Source: Nocardia blacklockiae (lineage in GTDB: Bacteria; Actinomycetota; Actinomycetes; Mycobacteriales; Mycobacteriaceae). From it: 64,000 nt of DNA. The DNA lies in the NCBI RefSeq assembly GCF_015477355.1, contig NZ_JADLRJ010000003.1, forward strand, positions 124,001-188,000, in the 5' to 3' direction. A program made the translations under genes and the position numbers. The notes under the pieces are model-generated. The model did not search any database, was not told where the DNA came from, and saw only the letters and a list, made by a program, of their open reading frames with translations. Below are positions 29,201-37,134 of the stretch, piece after piece (the stretch's first letter is position 1; every line of letters starts with the position of its first letter).

Positions 29201-32200
29201 GAACCATGTACCCGGGCAGCGCGCCCGCGATCCGGGTGCGCAACTCCTGCGCGTCGATCTCGTGCCCGGCCGCGGGGACGACGTAGGACACGAGCACCGT
29301 CGCGCCCGCCGGACCCGGGCGGCCGACGGTCACCGCGTAGTCGACGTTCTCCGCGCGGGCCAGCACCGCGTCGATCTCGCCCAGCTCGATGCGCAGGCCG
29401 CGGATCTTCACCTGGAAGTCGCTGCGGCCCAGGTATTCCAGCTCGACGGTCGCGCCGCCGGGCCGCTCGACCGGCACCCAGCGCACCATGTCGCCGGTGC
29501 GGTACATGCGGGCACCGGCCGGACCGTACGGGTCGGCGACGAAACGCGAAGCGGTGAGCGCGAATCGGTTGAAATAGCCGCGGGCGAGCGCGGGTCCGGA
29601 CAGGTACAGCTCGCCGGTGACACCTATCGGCACCGGGCGCAGCCAGCTGTCGAGCACCATGGCCGCGGCCCCGCGGATCGGGCGGCCGATGGTGATCTGC
29701 GCGCCCGGCCGCAACTCGCCCGGCCCGGTCGCCCAGATGCTGAACTCGGTGGGGCCGTAGAGATTCAGCAGGTGCCGGCCTTCCGACCAAGCATCGACCA
29801 GCTCGGGCCCGGCCGCCTCCCCGGCCACCGAGAGCATGCGCAGATCGTCGAGGCCGCGCGGGTCCATCGTCGCCAGCACCGACGGCGTGATCACGGCGTG
29901 CGTGACCCGCTCGGTGCGCAGCAGTCGCTCCAGGGCAGCGCCGCCGTACACGTCCGGCGGTGACAGCACCAGGCGCGCGCCCGTCGCGTGCGCCTTCAGC
30001 AGCTCGTGCACCGAGGCGTCGAAACTCGGTGAGGCGACTTGCAAGACGTGCGACCGCGGCTCGAGCTCGAGCGATTCCGCCTGTGTGGCGGTCAGATTGG
30101 CGAGTCCGCGGTGACTGAGCAGCACTGCCTTGGGCTTGCCGGTGGAGCCGGAGGTGTAGATCAGGTACGCGGTCTGGTCCAGCATGATCGGGCCGCCGCG
30201 CTCGGCGTCGGTGACGGGCCGGTCGGAGACGGTCATCACCCGGCGGATGGTGTTGAGGTCGTCGAGCAGCAGCCAGTCGATGGTGCCGGGCAGCGTTTCC
30301 CCGGTCGCGCACACCGTGATGCCGATCGGCGCCTGCGAGTCGGTGAGGATGTGTTCGATCCGCTCGATCGGGTGGTTGGGATCCAGCGGCAGGAAGGCGG
30401 CGCCCGTCTTGGCGACCGCCCACACGGCCACCACCGATTCCACCGAGCGGGTCAGCGCGAGTACGACGAACACCTCCCGGCCCACGCCGCGGCGCAGCAG
30501 CACCCGGGCGAACCGGTTCGACCACGCGTCGAGGTCGGCGTAGGTCATGGTGAGGCCGTCGCCGTACACGGCGATCGCGTCGGGATCCACGCGGGCACCC
30601 TGCGCCAGGATGTCCGGGAGAACTTGCGGCGGAGCCGATTCCGCGCCGCGCACCGGCAGCAGCGCGCGGTACTCCGCCGGATCGCAGTGCTGAATGCGCG
30701 CGAGCCGGTGCCGCGGCTCGTCGGCGATCCGGCCGAGCAGCAGCACGAAGCGGTCGAGCAGGCGGCGCGCGGCGTCGGGGCCGAGCTGGTCGGCGAGGTA
30801 CCGGAGACTGATCCGCAGGCCGTCCGGCTGCGGAATCACCATGAGGTTCAACGGATACGGCGTCGCGTCGGTGCCCTGCACGTCGAGGATGCGCATCCCG
30901 GCGATGTCCGGCGTGCGCGACAATGCCTCGCGGTCGATCGGGTAGGACTCGAAAACCGCCAGGGTGTCGAACAATTCGGGCAGTCCGACGGCCTGGTGCA
31001 CGGCCGCCAGCCCGACGTGCTGATGGTCGAGCAGCTTCGCCTGCTCGGACTGGACGCGGGTGAGCAGGTCGGTCACCCGTTCGGCGGGATCGAGCCGGAT
31101 GCGCACGGGCACCGTGTTGATGAACAGCCCCACCATCTCCTCGATGCCGGGCAACTGCGGCGGCCGCCCGGAGACGGTGCCGCCGAACACCACGTCGGTG
31201 CGCCCGGTGAGCATGGCCAGGATCAGCGCCCAGGCCGCCTGCACCGCGGTGTTGACCGTGGCACCGGCCGCGCGGGCGGTGTCCTCGAGCCGTGCCACCA
31301 CGTCGGCGGGCAGATCCGTTGTCACCGTGCCGGGTTCGGGCGTGGCGATACCGGCCAGGGTGGGCACGGCCCGGGTGGGGGAGTCTACGCCCGCCAGCGA
31401 CTCGGTCCACGCGGCCAGTGCGGCGGAGTCGTCCTGCTCGGCGAGCCAGGCCAGGAACTCCCGGTACGACGGCGGCGACGGGCGGTCGGCGACGTGCCCG
31501 GTGACCAGGCCGGCGTAGGCGGTGAGCAACTCCTGGATCAGCAGCGGGGTCGACCAGCCGTCCAGCACCAGATGGTGATTGGTGATCAGCAGCGTGTACG
31601 CCTCGGCGGCGGTGCGGATCAGCGCGAAACGCAGCAGCGGCGGTCGGGCGAGGTCGAAGCGGGTCCGCGCGTCCACGGCGATCACCCGGTCCAGCTCGCG
31701 GGCCGGGTCGGGATGCGCGCTGAGATCTACCTCGTGCCAGGCCGGTTCGGCGTGCTCGCACACCAATTGCCTGGGACCGTCGGCGGTTTCGACGAAGGCG
31801 ACGCGCAGGTTGGCGTGCCGGTCCACCAGCGCCCGCGCGGCCGCGCGCAGCGACTCCGCGTGCACGCGGCCGCCGAGGGCCAGCCGGGTCTGCACGGTGT
31901 AGTCGTCGGCGGTGTCGGTGTCGTAACGTGCGTGGAACAGCAGGCCCTGCTGCAGCGGCGACAGCGGCCACACGTCGGTCAGGCTCGGATAGCCGTGCTC
32001 CCAGGCCTCGATCTGCTCCTGCGTGACCTCGACCAGCGCGAAGTCCGACGGGGTGTGCCCGCCGCCCGACTCGCCCTGCGCCACCAGAGCTTTCAGCGCC
32101 TGTGCCCACAGGCCGGACAGCTCGCGGACCGCGGTCTCGTCGAGCAGGCGCGAGGCGTAGGACCAGGTGACCTCGAGGCCGTCGGCCCCCATGAGCGCGT

Positions 32201-35200
32201 TGATGTCGACGGCGGCGGCCAGCGGCGCCCGCTCGTCGCGGGTCGCGGCGAAGCGCCGGGGCAGCCAGGCCGGGGGCTCGGCGTCGCCGTCGGCCGACGC
32301 GGTCGCGGCCCGGCCGAGGTAGTTGAACCCGAGCTGCGGCGTGGCGTGGCCCGAAAGCTGTTCGGCCGTAGCGGGATCGAGGTAGCGCAGCATTCCGTAG
32401 CCGACGCCGCGGTCCGGGATGCGGCGCACCTGTTCCTTGACCGTCTTGAGGGCCCGGCCCGCTGCCGCGCCGCCCGCGAACGCGTCGTCGAGATCGATGC
32501 CGCTCAGATCCAGGGCGACCGGATAGGCGGCGGTGAACCAGCCGACGGTGCGCGCCACGTCGGCGCCGGGCAGCAGCGCCTCCTCGCGGCCGTGACCCTC
32601 CAGGGTGATCAAGGCGGTGTCGCGCCGCCGCCACCTGCCGACCGCGAGGCCGAGCGCGGTGAGCATGACTTCGTCCAGGCCGCAATGGAATCGGTGCGGC
32701 ACTGCGGTCAGCACGGCCTCCGCGAGCTCGGCATCGATCCGGGTCGACAGCTGTGCCTCGGTGGCCGCGGTGTCCAGTGCGGGGTCGAACGCGCGGTCGC
32801 CGAGCGCCGGGTCCGGGGTGGCCGAGATCTGCTGCCAGAGCGGCAGTTCCGCCGCGCGGTGCGGAGTCTGCTCGAGCTGTCCGCGCGCCCAGCGGCGGAA
32901 CGACGTGCCGACCGCGGCGAGTTCGCCACCGGCGCAGGCCGCGGCCAGATCCGGCAGCAGGATGCGCCAGGAGACGCCGTCGACGACCAAGTGGTGCAGC
33001 ACCATCCACAGCAGCGGCGCGGCGTCGGGGCGCTCGAGCACGACGAACCGGGCGACGACCCCGGCGGTGGGATCGAGCCGATCGGCGGCCCGCTGGAGTT
33101 CGCGCTCGATCTCCTCGTCCGTGCCGACTCGCGTCACCTCCACGAGGTCCGCGACGTCGACCGAACCGCGTTCGGCGACAACCCATTCCCATCCCTCGTC
33201 GCCCGGCCGCAGCACACTGCGCAGTACGTCGTGGTGGTCGACGAGGGTCCGCACGGCCGCGACGAGCCGCGCGTGGTCCAGGTCGGCGGGCAGCCCGACG
33301 AGGGTGGCCTGCGCGAAACGTCCCCAGGCCCCGCCTTCGACCATGGCGTGCACGATCGGAGTGAGGTCGACCGGACCGGCCGCACCGCCGGGCAGTTCGG
33401 CGACGGCGGGCGCGGCGGCGTCGGACGCGATCGCCGCGAGCGCGGCGACGGTGCGGCGCTCGAAGACGTCGCGGGCGGTGAAGGCGAGTCCGGCCGCCTT
33501 GGCGCGCGACACCAGCTGAATGGCGACGATGCTGTCCCCGCCGAGCGCGAAGAAGTCGTCGTCCGCGCCCACGGCGTCGAGCCGCAGCACATCGGTGAAG
33601 ACCCCGGCCAGCGTCCGCTCGCGCGGCGTCTCGGGCGCGCGTCCGCTCTCGGCGCGGGTGGTGAAGTCGGGGGCGGGCAGGGCGCGCCGGTCCACCTTCC
33701 CGACCGGGGTCAGCGGCACGTGGTCGATCACCATGACCGCCGACGGCACCATGTAGGCGGGAAGGGTCTGCGCGACAGCGTCTTTCACCGCCTCGGGCGT
33801 CACGTTCGCGCCGGGGCGGGGCCGGACGTACGACGCCAGCGCCGTCGTCCCGGACTCGCGGGCGACGCCGAGGGTGAGGGCGAAGTCGAGGTCCGGCAGC
33901 CGCTGCAGCGCCGCGTCGACCTCGCCGAGTTCGACGCGGAAGCCCCGCACCTTCACCTGGGCGTCGTCGCGGCCCGCGTACTCCAGCACCCGGCGGCCGT
34001 CGTGGGTGGTCCAGCGCACCAGGTCGCCGGTGCGGTACATGCGGCGGCCGGGGGAGTACGGGTCGGCGACGAAGCAGGCGGCGGTCCGGCCGGTGCGGCC
34101 GTGGTAGCCGCGGGCCAGGCAGTCGCCGCTCAGATACAGCTCGCCCGTCACCCCGGGCGGCACCGGCCGCAACCACGGATCGAGGACCAGCGCGGACACT
34201 CCGAGCACGGGACCGCCGATCGGCACCGGCCCGCCCGGCCGCAGCGGGTCGCTCAGCGTGACCGTCACCGTCGTCTCGGTCGGGCCGTACCCGTTCAGCA
34301 CGGTGCGCCCGGACCAGGCCGCCACCAGATCCGGCGGGCAGGCGTCGCCGCCGACCACGACCGTGCGCAGGCCGGGCAGCTCCGTCGGATCCAGCGAACC
34401 CGCCACGGCGGGAGTCACATTCAGATGGGTGACGCCGTGCGCGCGCAGCACCTCGGCCAGCTCCGCACCGGCGTAGGCCCGCGGCGGCACCACCGCCACC
34501 GCCGCGCCCACCGCGAACGCCACCAGCAGCTCTTCCACCGAGATGTCGAAGCTGGGCGAGACCGCGTGCGCGACAACCGATTCGGTGGTGACGCCGAACC
34601 GCGCCCCGGAGCCGGCGGCCAGATTGGCGAGGCCGCGGTGCGACACCAGCACGCCCTTGGGCAGGCCGGTCGAGCCGGAGGTGTAGATGGTGTAGGCGAT
34701 CTGGTCCGGATGCACGGCGGCGCGGCGGTCGGCGTCGGTCAGCGGGGCCGAATCCTGGCCCGCCACCGCCGTTTCCGTCTCCGGGTCGTCGAGCACCAGC
34801 CAGTCGATCCGGTCCGGCAGCGCCGGGCGCGCGGCCGCCACGGTGACACCGGTGACCACGCCGCTGTCGTCGACCATGTAACCGATGCGGTCGGCCGGAT
34901 AGGTCGGGTCGATCGGGACGAACGCGGCACCGGTCGCGGCGACCGCCCACATCGCCACCACCGACTCGGCCGAGCGTGGAATCGAGATCGCCACCGCGCG
35001 TTCGGGTCCCGCGCCGGCGGCGACGAGCAGCCGGGCCAGCCGGTTGGTTCGTTCGGCTAGTTCGCGGTAGGTGATCCGGTCCGGCCCGGCGTACAGCGCG
35101 ACCGCCTCGGGCCGGATCCGCGCGCCCGCCGCCAGGATCTCGGGGAGGGTGCGCACCGGCACGCCGGCCGGGCCTCGCGCGGGCACCAGGTCGGCGCGCT

Positions 35201-36548
35201 CGTCGTCGGAGGTCAGCGGGATCGATGCGAGGGGCGCGTCGGGCCCCGCCGCCAGGAACCGGGACAGGAAGGTCAGGAAGCGCTCGTGCTGCGCGGCCAG
35301 CTCGCGGTCGTCGTAGAGGCTCGGGTTGGCCTGGAAGTCGATGTGCGTGCTCTCCCCGCCGATCCCGGGGTAGACGTTGACGAACAGGTCGTCGATCAGC
35401 CCGGAGGTCAGCACGTGCAGCCGACCGGTGACCTCGCCGAGCCGAATGCGGCTGTCCACCATCATCAGATTCACCGTGGGCCCGAACGAGGTGACCTCGT
35501 CCATCGCCCAGCCCAGGTCGCGGACGATGTCCTCCTGGCGGTAGCGCTGCCGCCGCAGCGCGCCGGTCAGCTCGCCCTGGGTGGCCTGGATCAGCTCGCC
35601 GACCGTCCGGGCCGGGCCCAGCCGCAATCGCAGCGGGACCACATTGGCGACCATGCCGCCCGAGCGCCGCAGCGTCGCCGTCGTGCGTCCCGACACCGGC
35701 AGCCCCAGCACCACCTCGCCCGCTCCGGTCATCGCGGCGAGATACGCGCCGAAGGCGGCGACGATGATGGGTGCCGCGCTCGACGACTGCCGCGCGGCGA
35801 CCGCGTCGAGCGCCCGCGCGGTGTCCGCGGGCAGTTCGGCCGACACCAGATTCGGCTGCGCGTCGACGCCCGCCTCCCGCCCGGCCAGCGTCACCGGCCG
35901 GGCCATGCCGGCCAGGTGCTCGCGCCAGTACTCGCGGTCGCTGTGCAGGCGCGGCGAATCCCGGTATGCCAGATCGTCTTCCACCACCCGGCGCAGATCC
36001 TCCGCCCGGCCCGGCGGGATCTCCGCGCCCAGCACGGCGTGGTCGTAGATCTCGGCGGTGCGCTGCATCATCGTGAGCGCGCCGACCCCGTCCAGCACGA
36101 TGTGGTGCAGCCGGGAGTACCAGAACCAGCGGTCGTCGCCCACCCGCAGCATGGCGACCTGGACGAGCCGATCGGTCACCGGGTCCAGGGGCGCGGAGTA
36201 CTCGGCCCGCATCCACGCGTGCGCGGCCGCCACCGGGTCGGGCTCCCCGCGCAGGTCGAGGGTGCTGATCCGGTCGTCGAGCCCGGTGTCCACGAGCTGA
36301 TAGGGCGCGCCGTCGACCTCGATCAGGCGCAGGTACCCGGTGCCGAACTCGCGTCCGGCGCGGCGGGCCGCGGCGGCCAGCGCCTCGACGTCCACCGCGC
36401 CCTCGAATTCGACGTACTGCGCGATGGAGATCGGGGTGTCGCCGGCGAAGTGCTGGGCGAACCAGATTCCGCGCTGCGCCGCCGACAACGGGAAGGCGCC
36501 GGCGGGGACGGAGGCGTCGGCGGGTGCCGGCGCGGGGCGCTGAAGCAT
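23286..36548 (-). CDS. trimodular non-ribosomal peptide synthetase, C-A-T-E-C-A-T-C-A-T-E-TE
   Basis: 4,420 residues. C1 (~18-455, HHIVLDG at 148) most resembles the EntF-type first domain (AAQRGIW, WFWYSRLHH). A1 has TSGSTG at 623 and the A10 Lys at 951; T1 has its carrier Ser at 1006 in LGGDS; E1 has HHLVVDG at 1185. C2 (HHLVLDG at 1658, PLSPLQQGLLFHA) is of the D-L type, as required after an E domain. A2 has TSGSTG at 2132 and Lys 2466; T2 has Ser 2521 in LGGNS. C3 (HHISADG at 2710) is of the L-L type. A3 has TSGSTG at 3193 and Lys 3561, with an unusual ~50-residue Ala-rich insert before A10. T3 has Ser 3616 in LGGDS; E3 has HHLAVDG at 3811. TE has GWSFGG (Ser 4248) and a probable His at 4396. 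The product should be a D-L-D tripeptide, perhaps N-capped by an acyl or aryl group. Pocket residues read by hand: A1 DIENVGGVT, A2 DAHVSALIW, A3 DAFVAALIW. Confidence 0.95.
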   Translation of the reverse strand: MLQRPAPAPADASVPAGAFPLSAAQRGIWFAQHFAGDTPISIAQYVEFEGAVDVEALAAAARRAGREFGTGYLRLIEVDGAPYQLVDTGLDDRISTLDLRGEPDPVAAAHAWMRAEYSAPLDPVTDRLVQVAMLRVGDDRWFWYSRLHHIVLDGVGALTMMQRTAEIYDHAVLGAEIPPGRAEDLRRVVEDDLAYRDSPRLHSDREYWREHLAGMARPVTLAGREAGVDAQPNLVSAELPADTARALDAVAARQSSSAAPIIVAAFGAYLAAMTGAGEVVLGLPVSGRTTATLRRSGGMVANVVPLRLRLGPARTVGELIQATQGELTGALRRQRYRQEDIVRDLGWAMDEVTSFGPTVNLMMVDSRIRLGEVTGRLHVLTSGLIDDLFVNVYPGIGGESTHIDFQANPSLYDDRELAAQHERFLTFLSRFLAAGPDAPLASIPLTSDDERADLVPARGPAGVPVRTLPEILAAGARIRPEAVALYAGPDRITYRELAERTNRLARLLVAAGAGPERAVAISIPRSAESVVAMWAVAATGAAFVPIDPTYPADRIGYMVDDSGVVTGVTVAAARPALPDRIDWLVLDDPETETAVAGQDSAPLTDADRRAAVHPDQIAYTIYTSGSTGLPKGVLVSHRGLANLAAGSGARFGVTTESVVAHAVSPSFDISVEELLVAFAVGAAVAVVPPRAYAGAELAEVLRAHGVTHLNVTPAVAGSLDPTELPGLRTVVVGGDACPPDLVAAWSGRTVLNGYGPTETTVTVTLSDPLRPGGPVPIGGPVLGVSALVLDPWLRPVPPGVTGELYLSGDCLARGYHGRTGRTAACFVADPYSPGRRMYRTGDLVRWTTHDGRRVLEYAGRDDAQVKVRGFRVELGEVDAALQRLPDLDFALTLGVARESGTTALASYVRPRPGANVTPEAVKDAVAQTLPAYMVPSAVMVIDHVPLTPVGKVDRRALPAPDFTTRAESGRAPETPRERTLAGVFTDVLRLDAVGADDDFFALGGDSIVAIQLVSRAKAAGLAFTARDVFERRTVAALAAIASDAAAPAVAELPGGAAGPVDLTPIVHAMVEGGAWGRFAQATLVGLPADLDHARLVAAVRTLVDHHDVLRSVLRPGDEGWEWVVAERGSVDVADLVEVTRVGTDEEIERELQRAADRLDPTAGVVARFVVLERPDAAPLLWMVLHHLVVDGVSWRILLPDLAAACAGGELAAVGTSFRRWARGQLEQTPHRAAELPLWQQISATPDPALGDRAFDPALDTAATEAQLSTRIDAELAEAVLTAVPHRFHCGLDEVMLTALGLAVGRWRRRDTALITLEGHGREEALLPGADVARTVGWFTAAYPVALDLSGIDLDDAFAGGAAAGRALKTVKEQVRRIPDRGVGYGMLRYLDPATAEQLSGHATPQLGFNYLGRAATASADGDAEPPAWLPRRFAATRDERAPLAAAVDINALMGADGLEVTWSYASRLLDETAVRELSGLWAQALKALVAQGESGGGHTPSDFALVEVTQEQIEAWEHGYPSLTDVWPLSPLQQGLLFHARYDTDTADDYTVQTRLALGGRVHAESLRAAARALVDRHANLRVAFVETADGPRQLVCEHAEPAWHEVDLSAHPDPARELDRVIAVDARTRFDLARPPLLRFALIRTAAEAYTLLITNHHLVLDGWSTPLLIQELLTAYAGLVTGHVADRPSPPSYREFLAWLAEQDDSAALAAWTESLAGVDSPTRAVPTLAGIATPEPGTVTTDLPADVVARLEDTARAAGATVNTAVQAAWALILAMLTGRTDVVFGGTVSGRPPQLPGIEEMVGLFINTVPVRIRLDPAERVTDLLTRVQSEQAKLLDHQHVGLAAVHQAVGLPELFDTLAVFESYPIDREALSRTPDIAGMRILDVQGTDATPYPLNLMVIPQPDGLRISLRYLADQLGPDAARRLLDRFVLLLGRIADEPRHRLARIQHCDPAEYRALLPVRGAESAPPQVLPDILAQGARVDPDAIAVYGDGLTMTYADLDAWSNRFARVLLRRGVGREVFVVLALTRSVESVVAVWAVAKTGAAFLPLDPNHPIERIEHILTDSQAPIGITVCATGETLPGTIDWLLLDDLNTIRRVMTVSDRPVTDAERGGPIMLDQTAYLIYTSGSTGKPKAVLLSHRGLANLTATQAESLELEPRSHVLQVASPSFDASVHELLKAHATGARLVLSPPDVYGGAALERLLRTERVTHAVITPSVLATMDPRGLDDLRMLSVAGEAAGPELVDAWSEGRHLLNLYGPTEFSIWATGPGELRPGAQITIGRPIRGAAAMVLDSWLRPVPIGVTGELYLSGPALARGYFNRFALTASRFVADPYGPAGARMYRTGDMVRWVPVERPGGATVELEYLGRSDFQVKIRGLRIELGEIDAVLARAENVDYAVTVGRPGPAGATVLVSYVVPAAGHEIDAQELRTRIAGALPGYMVPAYLVVLDDVPLTPVGKLDRAALPEPDFSAAEQHYLAPRTPVEHAVAEVFAEVLGREQVSIDRSFFELGGNSLSATRVVARVNAALGATVALRDLFDAPTVALLAGRVVPAADGPGRAALAPRLRPDRVPLSPAQQRMWVLNRMDPGSSAYNIAAALRLTGELDVDALHRALAEVVARHESLRTVYPADDQGPRQVVVDAAVATPELPVTETSDGTPLRDRIGEFASAGFDLAEQPPLRAAVYRVTDGGPEPVHVVVLVIHHISADGVSMAPLAADLLAAYSAHRYGDGAPLPALPVQYADFALWHRELLGSAADPESLAARQIRFWTDALAGAPDVLELPADRPRPAVQSMRSATTEFQVGTELHRALADLAAATGVSLFMVVHAALAVLLARLGGARDVVIGTAVAGRGDAALDGLVGMFVNTLALRTTVEPEIGFREFLTRVRDTDVDAFGHADVPFEQLVQALNPARSTAHHPLFQVSLSLQNFEEPVLELPGLRVAVEPFDRDSSPFDLTLGLRERFSAAGPAGIDAVLTFATDLFDAATAAAFARRWERILVAVTADPDRAVDAIDLLDETEWAALVPRRRPDGAGNTTLAELFAASALAHPDRPALVADGGTVTYRELDRRSDALAHVLRAAGAGPETVVALALTRGAALLTAVWATAKTGAAFLPIDPAHPIDRVEHMLADSGALLGLTAVAHRAALPAGTRWLVLDGPAWTVPETSESFDRSAISVDHPAWLIYTSGSTGTPKGVSVTHRGIADLAVAQRESLGLDHTARVLQVASPSFDASVFEAIMAFGSGGAAVVAPPEVFGGAALAELITAERVTHAVITPSALATVDAEAVRGLRVLAVAGEAVSAELVQRWSRDRTLVNLYGPTEFTIWATGSKALRAGAPITVGGPIRGAGTLVLDDRLRPVPFGVAGELYLARPALARGYHARPDLTAARFVADPYGRPGERMYRTGDLVRWTGSAAAPELEYLGRTDFQVKVRGRRIELGEIDAVLTRAHGVEFAVTVGVRTPAGSTALAAYLVPTRAPEAGAAALDTDVASGNGMVLEAAAPAAESAAAEHDAPSAGFDLEAVRTWAAETLPAYMVPAAFVVLDRIPLNAVGKLDRQALPEPVFDDTATVYRAPSTPTEATLAALVAELLGRERVGVLDSFFALGGDSILAIQLVSRARAHGITLTPLEVFEHRTVGALAALADAAGTAVTLDELPGGGVGELPLPPIVRYMIERGGNFDRFAQTAVLELPVGIRRDQLVATLAAVVDRHDMLRARLFRDDDGEWRLRTTAPGSVDVDALVHHIEYGDTTDGVELREFALTAVDSALDRLRPAEGALLQLIWLDPVGDADTHRRAGRLIVVAHHLAVDGVSWRILVPDLMAAWAQVSAGATPALDSSGTSMRRWAHAIAEEAHREERVAELDYWRDIVEGPDPLPGDRELDPAIDRAHTLRTIEFELPEQVTDDLLTTLPGLFDGTVEDTLLATLALAVSHWRARTHADPDSAGVLLRLEGHGRQQEIVPGADLSRTVGWFTSIYPVRVDLAGVDVAEAVSGGPAMADAIHAAQRHLAAVPDKGIGFALLRYLNEETAQQLPSRLPGRIAINYLGRYQPSDIPAGLAGLGWLPTDELGDLHADEDPEVPVTVEIDINAVVLGDRLHVGIRYPDTLLQHDAVAALGRQWSETLTAASRFAHTPEARRLAAQRPAAPEPTAAPAGLGLDVVLPIRTGGDRPALFCVHPSSGIAWTYLGFAEQLRPGRPIYGLQAPDLSGEPSARSIEEFAERYVREIRRLQPEGPYHLLGWSFGGLIAHAVAARLEQSGARVGVVALLDADTADIDGDSIDELTAGAFVNAFGAVFGIDDVPASATAQDAADLIRERMGGLSIVDAATLERMAASYNASARTRTGYHRPVFHGDVLYFAATVDTSDIFGPAGWHPYVTGDITTHDLEVTHDEMTAPHALPIIARVLDDHLEGWQ

Positions 36549-36573
36549 GGTGGGGGTCCTGGGTATTCGGTTG

Positions 36574-36966
36574 TCAGGCGGCCTTGTTCGCGGTGCCGGC
36601 GTCGCCGAGCGGCGCGTCGGACCCGGTCAGGTAACCCAGCAGGGTGGAGCGATCGTCGAGCACCAGCCAGTCGATGGCCGCACCGAGGTGGCGGCGCTGC
36701 GCCCTCGTGGTGACGCCGAGGTCGGCTCGGACAGTGGAATCATCATCCGCCGCCGGGGCCGGGATCGCACCGGTTTTGGTGATTGCCGCGCGCGTCACCG
36801 CGGCCTCGATCGGCGTGGCGACCGCCATCGCGATCCGCGCGCCGCGCCGGGCGCCGCGCTGGATCAGCATCCGGGCCAACCGGTTCGACCAGCGGTCCAG
36901 ATCGGTCCAGGTCAGCTCGAAGTCCTCGGTCGTGACGGCCACGGTGGTCGGATCGGTCTGCGTCAT
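36574..36966 (-). CDS. stand-alone fragment of an NRPS adenylation domain
   Basis: 130 residues. LTWTDLDRWSNRLARMLIQRGA aligns with the start of NRPS A domains (compare MTYADLDAWSNRFARVLLRRGV in A2), and VTRAAITKTGAIPAPA with the A2 core. HLGAAIDWLVLDD aligns with the stretch preceding the A3 core. The protein then stops, so the P-loop TSGSTG, the pocket and the C-terminal subdomain are all absent, and the DPxxPxxR stretch is eroded. It ends 25 bp before the NRPS start on the same strand. Either a remnant of a lost module or a retained accessory. A GAGGGGA stretch precedes the ATG, so it may still be translated. Confidence 0.72.
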   Translation of the reverse strand: MTQTDPTTVAVTTEDFELTWTDLDRWSNRLARMLIQRGARRGARIAMAVATPIEAAVTRAAITKTGAIPAPAADDDSTVRADLGVTTRAQRRHLGAAIDWLVLDDRSTLLGYLTGSDAPLGDAGTANKAA

Positions 36967-37134
36967 GGGTCGCTCATCCCCTCGATATCCGGGTTGCTCG
37001 TATTTCGTGATGAATCCACTGTCGGCCTTGTGGATTCGCTACGACAGCGACCTCAGTGCTGGCAGCGGCCATCCAAGGGGTGAGTTCGGTCCACCCCAAG
37101 GTGGCGCCGCGTTCGGTGGCGGCGAGCGATCGGG

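Noticed and set aside
30039-35060. A 1,673-codon open frame antisense to the NRPS gene, and a 2,431-codon frame at 28921-36216 in another frame
   Set aside because: Translations are Arg/Gly/Ala-rich without any domain; they arise from GC-rich codon bias of the real NRPS frame, whose motifs are continuous.
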